A DNA stretch of 64,000 bases from Cytobacillus oceanisediminis (GTDB lineage: Bacteria > Bacillota > Bacilli > Bacillales > Cytobacillaceae): the NCBI RefSeq assembly GCF_004366035.1, contig NZ_SOEE01000003.1:372001-436000 (forward strand), read 5' to 3'. Positions 36,286-42,812 of this stretch are shown in pieces. Numbering within the stretch: the first letter of the stretch is position 1; every line of letters starts with the position of its first letter. The position numbers and the translations under genes were made by a program. The notes under the pieces were generated by a model. It had not been told where the DNA came from and did no database searches. It saw only the letters and a list, made by a program, of their open reading frames with translations.

Positions 36286-36425
36286 TATGCCATTTACGTT
36301 GTCAAAAGGGCTGTCATTTTCGGTAAAAAAAGTATCTCTGAACGGAACCTAGATTTAATAGGCGGCACCTCTTTTGGCATGAAAAATGTAAAAGACGGCA
36401 GGGCTATTTCTCCCTCTGCTGTATA

Positions 36426-38309
36426 TCACTGACCAAACTTCCTTTGATAATGAGCCAAAGCCATAAGTGGAAAAATATACCGATAGCTATGATAATGGAT
36501 GTAGAAGCTTCCTGCCATGGCCTGCCCTTTAGGATAGGCTGTGGTCCAATCCTCTTTAGCGATTGAATGGACCAGGTAATGAATTCCTTTTAGAATTGAT
36601 TCTGTCGGCTGATCCTCGGCTGCAATTAAAGCATCCAGCGCCCATGCCGTATCTGTTATGGTACTTGCATTCAAAGGAACATATGATTTTTCACTGTCGC
36701 TCAGGCAGGATTCTCCCCAGCCGCCATCTTCGTTTTGGATACTCTTCAGCCAGTCAGCGGCTTTTTGGATGGAGGGATGTTCTTTTGCCATGCCTGAAGC
36801 AATAAGCCCTGTTACGGCCGCCCACGTGCCATAAATATAGCAAACACCCCATCTTCCATACCATGAACCATTCTGTTCCTGATTGTTCAACAGCCAGTTA
36901 ATGGCGTTTTGAACTGCAGGGTCCTGATCAGGCAGATTGGTATAGTTTCCTAAAAACTCTAGAGTCCTTCCGGTCAGGTCGGCAGAGGTTGGGTCTCCAA
37001 ACATATATTCACCCTTTTCAATCGGCAGGAAGCCGAGCCATGGATTTTCGGTGTTTCTTTCAAAGGAAGGCCAGCCGCCATCCTCATTCTGCATGGATAC
37101 AAGCCAGCGGACTCCGCGATCCCAGGCATCCTGATGAATTGGACTGTCCTCTGCGCTTCTGGCAATCGATCGCAGCGAAGCCGTTGTATCGTCGACATCA
37201 GGGTTTCGGGTATTAACGTCCGAAAATCCCCATCCGCCCGGCAAAGCATTCGGATTATGAATGACCCAATCCCCAAACTGATCATGCTGCCGCTTCAGCA
37301 AATAGGTATTTGCTTTCTTTACAGCAGAATCCTCTTGCGAAAGGCCGGCTAATTGGAGAGCGGCATTAATCAGAGAAGTATTCCAGACACTGGCGTTAGC
37401 ATATTGCATATGGGGGAGACCATCGATATCAGTCCTGAGCGCTTTCAGGCCAGCGACCGCATTTTTTATAATTGGATCGTCTTTGGAATAGCCAAGTGAC
37501 AGGAGCGCAAAGATCATTAAAAAGGTGGAGCTGAAGTAACTATAGAATGTTCCATCCGGTTCAATCCGCTCCAGCATATATTTTTTTGCCCGGTCCATAG
37601 CCATCGAGTGAAACTGTTCAGGCAGTTCTAACAGATCTTCAACACCCTCTTTGATGGCTGATAATAAGGACCGGTATTCTGGCTGGATATCCCATGGGGT
37701 TTCTCCTGCTCTTGTTAAAAGTAAATCTGATAGGTCAGGGCTGTTTTTCGTTTTGATACTGAACTTTTTCTCTGCCAGAATCAAAATCGGAGCCAGATTT
37801 ACACGCCCATACACGGAAAACTGATAAAAGTTAAACGGGAAGGAAAGAGGCAAAAGCATAATCTCCACAGGAATTGGAAAGGATTCAGGCCATTTGTATT
37901 GTCCCGTAGACGAAAGCATAATTTTTGTAAAAACATTCACGCTCTCCATTCCGCCATGCTCCAGTATAAATTTCCTGGCGGCTTTCATTCTGGATTCTTC
38001 CTTCTGAATATAGCCCGAATACAAGAGCCCGTAATAAGCCTCCAAAGTGGCAGTTGCATTTCCATCCTTTTCATCCTCAAAAATTTTCCAGGCGCCATTT
38101 TCCTCTTGCCTGCTTATGATCCTTGCTGCCAGCCCCTGTATTAATTTTTCATCATGTATCTCCAGTGTCCTTAATAAAATGATCATATAAGCATCTGTTG
38201 AAATGCCAGTTTCAAATGGATAATTCCAGGAACCATCAGAAGACTGGTCTTTTCTTAATAGGGTGATGAGATCGTTAATGCTGGATACTGTATCAGTCAT
38301 TTCATGCAC
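36426..38309 (-). CDS. sqhC: Squalene-hopene cyclase family protein, probable sporulenol synthase
   Basis: A 627-aa terpene cyclase, close to the length of the B. subtilis sporulenol synthase. It has several QW-type repeats (QNEDGGWPSF, QNGSWYGRW, QNEDGGWGES) and the catalytic acid motif DVDDT near residue 370. It cyclises squalene or, in bacilli, tetraprenyl-beta-curcumene to sporulenol, a spore membrane lipid with protective function. It is a membrane-associated monotopic enzyme by family. Only 71 bases separate it from the divergent DUF2515 gene, so they may share control. Confidence 0.9.
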   Translation of the reverse strand: MHEMTDTVSSINDLITLLRKDQSSDGSWNYPFETGISTDAYMIILLRTLEIHDEKLIQGLAARIISRQEENGAWKIFEDEKDGNATATLEAYYGLLYSGYIQKEESRMKAARKFILEHGGMESVNVFTKIMLSSTGQYKWPESFPIPVEIMLLPLSFPFNFYQFSVYGRVNLAPILILAEKKFSIKTKNSPDLSDLLLTRAGETPWDIQPEYRSLLSAIKEGVEDLLELPEQFHSMAMDRAKKYMLERIEPDGTFYSYFSSTFLMIFALLSLGYSKDDPIIKNAVAGLKALRTDIDGLPHMQYANASVWNTSLINAALQLAGLSQEDSAVKKANTYLLKRQHDQFGDWVIHNPNALPGGWGFSDVNTRNPDVDDTTASLRSIARSAEDSPIHQDAWDRGVRWLVSMQNEDGGWPSFERNTENPWLGFLPIEKGEYMFGDPTSADLTGRTLEFLGNYTNLPDQDPAVQNAINWLLNNQEQNGSWYGRWGVCYIYGTWAAVTGLIASGMAKEHPSIQKAADWLKSIQNEDGGWGESCLSDSEKSYVPLNASTITDTAWALDALIAAEDQPTESILKGIHYLVHSIAKEDWTTAYPKGQAMAGSFYIHYHSYRYIFPLMALAHYQRKFGQ

Positions 38310-38380
38310 ATTCCTCTCAAGTAAAATGGATCCTTTAGATACATATTCATATGGCTGAAAGAGAATTCATGGGGGAGGGG

Positions 38381-39508
38381 ATGCTCATCTTTTTTCAAAA
38401 GAAGCAAGGGAAGTCCCCGATGGGCTGGTTAAAGGAAGAATTAAAGAAAAGGACAGGAACACAAAAATCGATACATCTTTCAGATGAGGAAAAGGGGATC
38501 CTCGGCCATATTAAACGGGAGACAATGGGCTGGAATCTGAATAATGTCACCAGGACAAAAGCCTATCTTGATTTCTACCGGCAGCATCCGGAGATCCATT
38601 GGGCTTTTTTGGGGCATATGGTCTCCCGTAATGGCGGCTGGAATATGACCGATTTAAAAGGAGAGATTCTGTCCCGATTAGTACCGGATCGTGAAAAATA
38701 TTCCTTTTTTTCCTTTCTGGAAAGAGGGAATTGGCTCATTTTTCAGGATGCCTATCCGCAATTTTTGATTTACCGGGAAAGCCTGAAAAGAAATAAGCCA
38801 TTATTTTTCCTGTTTCCATTCCTTAATATTTCGGTCTTCATGGAAACGGTCTGGAGCAGCTTTTGGAGAAAGCCCGATCCTTACCTTCTCACCATTGCCC
38901 TTATCATCAATGAACAGAGCTATTTAGAAAAAAGGGTGATTCAAAATTCGCTATATAAACAAGAGGTTTTTCATAAGCTTGAATTTAAGCTGCAGGAGCT
39001 TCTGTCCTTGAATCACATCCTTTTTCCTTATGAAAAGAATGGCGTGACCCATATGAGGGGCCAGACATTGAATCATTTTGAATCACTTCATGAACGGATC
39101 CTATTAGGGAAAAAGCTGTATGATGTCCTGTTTAAGGACAAAGAGGTGCTTGCCCTAACGGAACAATGGGCATATGCTCACCCCCATACTGGCTCAAGGA
39201 AGGATTATTGGCCGCATATTTTCAATGATATCCATGAAGGACTGCCAGGCGAGCAATATCAGTTTCAATTAAAATCGTGCCAGCTGCGGCCGGGGGGAAG
39301 ACGGATTTATAGCCCAAGCCTTGAAACGGCCTGGAAAAATGTGAGCCAGGCTGAAGCCGAATCAGGGGATTGGTTTAGAGATTTTCACGTATTGGAGTAT
39401 TTTCTGGAGTTAGACGATATGATCAATGGGGAGATCCAGCATGCATACTGTAAAACACTTGAAAGACTTGAACTCGCAGCCCTTGCCAAAAAAGCCGTCT
39501 GGAATTAG
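38381..39508 (+). CDS. DUF2515 family protein (YppC-like)
   Basis: A protein of about 375 aa matching the Bacillus DUF2515 group of unknown function. Typical stretches are NNVTRTKAYLDFYRQHPEIHWAFLGHMVSRNGGWNMTDLKG and, towards the end, WPHIFNDIHEGLPG. No signal peptide or catalytic motif is apparent. The GGGGGAGGGG block at 38371 makes ATG 38381 likely, although it is close; an in-frame ATG at 38351 would add ten residues. It overlaps the next gene. Confidence 0.8.
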   Translation: MLIFFQKKQGKSPMGWLKEELKKRTGTQKSIHLSDEEKGILGHIKRETMGWNLNNVTRTKAYLDFYRQHPEIHWAFLGHMVSRNGGWNMTDLKGEILSRLVPDREKYSFFSFLERGNWLIFQDAYPQFLIYRESLKRNKPLFFLFPFLNISVFMETVWSSFWRKPDPYLLTIALIINEQSYLEKRVIQNSLYKQEVFHKLEFKLQELLSLNHILFPYEKNGVTHMRGQTLNHFESLHERILLGKKLYDVLFKDKEVLALTEQWAYAHPHTGSRKDYWPHIFNDIHEGLPGEQYQFQLKSCQLRPGGRRIYSPSLETAWKNVSQAEAESGDWFRDFHVLEYFLELDDMINGEIQHAYCKTLERLELAALAKKAVWN

Positions 39509-39881
39509 AGCCTATTTGCCGGCCATGCTATTGGCATCGTTGTTAGGCACATATTTAGATCTGTATTTCATCGGGAAGGGGATGTACTACTTCCCGATCC
39601 GGCCATTCTCGGCCATCTTTTCCATTAATATATTGTTCACCCTGGCAGTGCTTCCTATTTTCATGATTCCTTTATTAAAAATCATGCAAAGCCTGAATGG
39701 CTGGTTAAAAGGATTGTTTGCTTTGACCATCAGTTTAGCAATGGCAGCCCTGGAAAAAATGGCAGAGGACATGGGGCTGTTTGTCCATGCAGATCACTGG
39801 CATCATCTTTATACATTCGCGGGATACTGCCTATTTATCGGATTAATCTCTGCGTTTCATGGATGGATTAATAGAAAGTAA
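39441..39881 (+). CDS. CBO0543 family membrane protein
   Basis: A 146-aa polytopic membrane protein with about four hydrophobic helices after a basic N-terminus (HTVKHLKDL). It resembles the small CBO0543-type integral membrane proteins of endospore formers, of unknown function. GGGGAG seven bases upstream supports ATG 39441, inside the 3' end of the DUF2515 gene, so translation is coupled. A terminator follows. Confidence 0.75.
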   Translation: MHTVKHLKDLNSQPLPKKPSGIRAYLPAMLLASLLGTYLDLYFIGKGMYYFPIRPFSAIFSINILFTLAVLPIFMIPLLKIMQSLNGWLKGLFALTISLAMAALEKMAEDMGLFVHADHWHHLYTFAGYCLFIGLISAFHGWINRK

Positions 39882-39900
39882 AAGGAATGAGTTATTTTTA

Positions 39901-39932
39901 AAAGCCTATTTCGACGGAAAATAGGCTTTTTT
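39901..39932 (+). terminator. Terminator after the CBO0543 gene
   Basis: AAAGCCTATTT and AAATAGGCTTT form a near-perfect stem, followed by TTTC. Confidence 0.85.
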
Positions 39933-40065
39933 CTGTCTGATTAATTCGCATCAACGAAAATAGAAGACTATCTTTCAGTAATAATACAAAGATTAGATTT
40001 ATTAAAGAAAGTTAACACTCTATTTACAAATTGGTAAAGGTCCGATTGTTCGACATATTTTTAAA

Positions 40066-40081
40066 AACTGCTTGATATAAT
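40066..40081 (+). promoter_or_regulatory. Extended -10 promoter for the small genes that follow
   Basis: TGATATAAT (40073-40081) fits an extended -10 element without a good -35. The interval 39933-40215 also holds a 7-codon ORF (ATG 40106, GGAAGGGAG upstream) and, in another frame, a short acetyltransferase-like stretch (GDENGEALVGLIRFD), possibly a gene remnant. Confidence 0.45.
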
Positions 40082-40215
40082 GACATTATTTTAAGAGGAA
40101 GGGAGATGAAAACGGCGAAGCACTTGTAGGTTTAATACGATTTGACAATCCTCAGCAGCGAGAATTAACCCATCTATAAAGAAAAATTAACGTCAAAATC
40201 ATTGGGGGAGGAATC

Positions 40216-40311
40216 ATGACGGAGGTTTTACTTTATGTCGGTACATATATTTCCCTTACTTTTGCCCTCGGCTGGCTGATCACGGTTGCTTTTAATCTGT
40301 TTTTAAAATAA
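40216..40311 (+). CDS. 31-aa single-helix membrane protein
   Basis: The product starts MTEVLLYVGTYISL and ends FNLFLK: one hydrophobic helix of about 22 residues between an acidic N-terminus and a lysine C-terminus. GGGGGAGG five bases before the ATG is a strong ribosome-binding site. Too short for ordinary gene calling. Function unknown. Confidence 0.6.
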   Translation: MTEVLLYVGTYISLTFALGWLITVAFNLFLK

Positions 40312-40399
40312 ACACAACCTCTCACTCCCATAAACTATAGGGGTTCTCTGGATTGGGCTCATTCTTCAAGCATCTTTAAAACCGGGGAGGTATTAAGAT

Positions 40400-40552
40400 T
40401 TGTGGATTCTAACACTTTTTTTACATGACAGAGTCAAAATGTTTGAGTATGACAATAAAGATGAAGCCAGAACGGAGTTTGAGAAGGCAAATGGATGTAA
40501 GATTCTTTCTGAGATCATACATTTCAGGGACTTTGAAAAGAGAGGAAGTTAA
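40400..40552 (+). CDS. 50-aa small hypothetical protein with TTG start
   Basis: TTG at 40400 follows GGGGAGG by nine bases. The product begins MWILTLFLHDRVKMFEYD and ends FRDFEKRGS, with a protein-like pattern (amphipathic beta then helix, EARTEFEKANG) of the kind seen in small Bacillus proteins of unknown function. A good terminator follows. An overlapping longer ATG frame (40425-40607) has poorer composition and no ribosome-binding site. Confidence 0.65.
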   Translation: MWILTLFLHDRVKMFEYDNKDEARTEFEKANGCKILSEIIHFRDFEKRGS

Positions 40553-40595
40553 AATACCTGGGCAAATGAAGCAGAGTTGTAAATGGAAAAATGCT

Positions 40596-40624
40596 AGACC
40601 TTCTTAACCGAAGGTCTTTTTTAT
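40596..40624 (+). terminator. Terminator after the small genes
   Basis: AGACCTTC-TTAACC-GAAGGTCT followed by TTTTTATT. Confidence 0.88.
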
Positions 40625-40810
40625 TTGTCTGTTATTGTTATCACTGAATGCACTAACTTTTTGGTTGTTCGTTTGGGAATAAGCAAACATATTATAGGTG
40701 CGTTTGTTTTGTGGTTGACTAAAATTAAACTTTGTTTTAATATGTTTATCATAAAGCAAACAAAGTGATAATTTGTTTATTTTCAAATTGATTAGGATGT
40801 GTATGGGTTA

Positions 40811-41566
40811 ATGGAAATATCAACTCTATTCTGGGACGCTTCTTTTGAGGAGCTTAAGCAGGGCTATATCGAAGAAAAGGATTCATTTACATGCCTCTTA
40901 TGCGGGGACAAGATTGAAAAAGGCATTGTTTACCCGTATAAAGATAGATTTTACGAAGCGGAACGGTATATGCGCATTCATATCGAAACGGCGCATACCT
41001 CGGTGTTTGATTATTTGCTGTCCATGGATAAAAAGCTTACAGGCCTTACGGATCATCAAAAAAGTCTTCTGCAGCTTTTTTATCAGGGAAAAAGTGATAA
41101 GGGCATTCAGAAAGAACTGGACATGGGGAGCACCTCAACCATTCGCCACCACCGCTTTGCTTTAAAGGAAAAGGAACGGCAGGCGAAGACCTTCCTGGCA
41201 ATCATGGAATTGCTGAAGGAAAAGGATGAGTACGCACCAGCTTTCCTGCCTGTTCATAAAACAGCCACGATGGTGGATGACCGCTACAACATTACAGAAG
41301 AAGAACAGGAGAAGATCCTCAAGAAATACTTCCCTGAAGGCACTGATAAACCGCTCTTAAAGTTTCCGCCAAAGGAGAAGCAAAGGCTGATTGTGCTGCG
41401 GGAGGTTGCCAGCCAGCTTTTGCCTGAGCACACATATGGCGAGAAAGAGTTAAATCAGGCTTTGAAGGACTTTTATGAGGATTATGCTCTGATCAGAAGA
41501 TATTTGATCGACTATGGATTTTTGGACCGAAAGCTCGATGGCAGCGAGTATTGGCTTAAAAAATAG
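40811..41566 (+). CDS. DUF2087 family putative transcriptional regulator with zinc-finger-like N-terminus
   Basis: About 251 aa, starting MEISTLFWDASFEELKQGY. The N-terminus has a CLLC and downstream H-x-x-x-x-H (RIHIETAH) pattern fitting a zinc site. The middle has a LuxR-like helix-turn-helix (LTDHQKSLLQLFYQGKSDKGIQKEL). The C-terminal DUF2087 domain runs from ILKKYFPEG to DGSEYWLKK. A DNA-binding role is inferred from the HTH. The start is unsettled: GTG 40799 is also in frame and neither has an ideal ribosome-binding site. The GIY-YIG gene follows after 19 bases. Confidence 0.78.
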   Translation: MEISTLFWDASFEELKQGYIEEKDSFTCLLCGDKIEKGIVYPYKDRFYEAERYMRIHIETAHTSVFDYLLSMDKKLTGLTDHQKSLLQLFYQGKSDKGIQKELDMGSTSTIRHHRFALKEKERQAKTFLAIMELLKEKDEYAPAFLPVHKTATMVDDRYNITEEEQEKILKKYFPEGTDKPLLKFPPKEKQRLIVLREVASQLLPEHTYGEKELNQALKDFYEDYALIRRYLIDYGFLDRKLDGSEYWLKK

Positions 41567-41585
41567 AAAAAACGGGGGAATTATC

Positions 41586-41936
41586 ATGGAACGCAAAAGA
41601 GAATTAAAGCAGCAGTTTAAAGAAACACCCATTGAAGCAGGTGTTTATCAAATAAAGAATACAGTGAACAATAAAATCTTCATTGGCAGCACGAATAATT
41701 TAAAAAGCTTGAACGGAGTAAAATTTTCACTCGAAACGAACGGCTACATGCCTAACCGGGAGCTGCAGAACGAGTGGAATCAGTACGGGAAAGAGGCTTT
41801 TGAAATCGGCATTCTGGAGAAGCTGAAAAAGAAAAATGATCCGTATTTCAACGAGAAGGAAGCCTTGGAGAAGCTGGAAGAAAAGTGGCTGGAGGAGCTG
41901 CAGCCATATGGGGAAAAGGGCTTTAACAAAAAATAA
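41586..41936 (+). CDS. GIY-YIG nuclease family protein
   Basis: A 116-aa protein. The N-terminal GVYQIKNTVNNKIFIGSTNNL corresponds to the GIY-YIG core strands (GVY and FIG in place of GIY and YIG), followed by RELQNEWNQYGKEAFEIGILE. Family nucleases cleave DNA with a metal, but small stand-alone members have no proven target. ATG 41586 is preceded by GGGGGAA. It forms a two-gene operon with the DUF2087 regulator. Confidence 0.82.
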   Translation: MERKRELKQQFKETPIEAGVYQIKNTVNNKIFIGSTNNLKSLNGVKFSLETNGYMPNRELQNEWNQYGKEAFEIGILEKLKKKNDPYFNEKEALEKLEEKWLEELQPYGEKGFNKK

Positions 41937-41953
41937 TGTTTCAATTTAGATAG

Positions 41954-41990
41954 AAAAATGACGTGTGCCAATCTGCACGTCATTTTTTTT
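41954..41990 (+). terminator. Terminator after the GIY-YIG gene
   Basis: AAATGACGTG and CACGTCATTT form a ten-base stem, followed by TTTTTT. The rest of the stretch up to 42275 is AT-rich and shows no gene or clear element. Confidence 0.88.
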
Positions 41991-42275
41991 GTGCCCGCGG
42001 GATGAGTTAGGGTGAATATTTTAGATAAGTGAAAGTGATTAATTCGGTTGCACTAAAGAGCAAAGAATGGGACAGATTCCAGGAGATATGACAGAGTTTT
42101 AAATCTAAAAGCCATAGAGTCTGGATAACTGTAGAGCATAAAAATTTCATTTAACTCCATTTAGAAAATTAGATGCACCCATTTTTAATCATCTGGCTTA
42201 ATACTAAGGAAAAGCCCCACAACAAAAAATTTATTATTAATAAAATATAGTAGTTTCTAAAAAGGAGTGAACCAA

Positions 42276-42455
42276 ATGCGTGATAAAAGGTTAAACAGAA
42301 AAAAGGACAAAGTACAAGGATTACTTGAAGACTTAAACAATATAGAGGCAACAGAAGAAAATGAAAAAATCAGGGGTAAATTGCAATCCAAAGTAGAAAA
42401 GCTACAAAATCAAATAGCAGAAATAGAGGCAGAGCCCTCAACTGAGGAAGAATAG
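42276..42455 (+). CDS. Small basic-acidic coiled-coil protein, paralogue 1 of the Glu-Ala repeat locus
   Basis: A 59-aa protein: basic N-terminus (RDKRLNRKKDKVQ), heptad-like helix (GLLEDLNNIEATEENEK, then SKVEKLQNQIAEIEAE) and acidic end (STEEE). It shares the KKxKVxxL start and KLQSKVEKLQ end with the next small gene, and the start with the N-terminus of the large repeat protein. AAGGAG precedes ATG 42276. Not a recognised family; structural or adaptor role is only a guess. Confidence 0.72.
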   Translation: MRDKRLNRKKDKVQGLLEDLNNIEATEENEKIRGKLQSKVEKLQNQIAEIEAEPSTEEE

Positions 42456-42481
42456 AAAGTCAAAAAAGGGTGTGAATCTAT

Positions 42482-42649
42482 TTGCGTAATCGGAAGGTAA
42501 GCAGAAAAAAAGCAAAAGTGGAAAAATTACGTGGTGAATTGAGTCAGCTAGGTAATACAGAAGAAAATGAAAAGTCCATGAAAAAGCTGCAATCCAAAGT
42601 GGAGAAATTACAAAGTCAATTATCAGAGGCAGAAACGGAAGAAGAGTAA
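42482..42649 (+). CDS. Small coiled-coil protein, paralogue 2 of the Glu-Ala repeat locus
   Basis: A 55-aa product from TTG 42482 (AAAGGGTG upstream): RNRKVSRKKAKVEKL at the start, then NTEENEKSMKKLQSKVEKLQ and the acidic end SEAETEEE. Clearly a tandem duplicate of the preceding gene, 26 bases after it. The shared sequence NTEENEK/ATEENEK and KLQSKVEKLQ makes chance unlikely. Function unknown. Confidence 0.7.
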   Translation: MRNRKVSRKKAKVEKLRGELSQLGNTEENEKSMKKLQSKVEKLQSQLSEAETEEE

Positions 42650-42812
42650 GGCATTAATCAGAAGAATGTCAGATGCCAACAACTTAAGAATAAAGGTAAC
42701 CAACAAAAAAAAGACTGATTATTAATCTCGTTCCTTCGCTTTCATTATATTAGATTATTAATCCTAGAAATAGACAGGTCAGGAGCAATTTATAATCAGA
42801 AAGGAGGAAGAA

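Noticed and set aside
40106..40129. Seven-codon ORF as a regulatory leader peptide
   Set aside because: It has a ribosome-binding site but no attenuator or codon bias that would support regulation.
40425..40607. 60-codon ORF overlapping the 50-aa small gene
   Set aside because: It has no ribosome-binding site, runs into the terminator stem, and its composition is less protein-like than the TTG frame.
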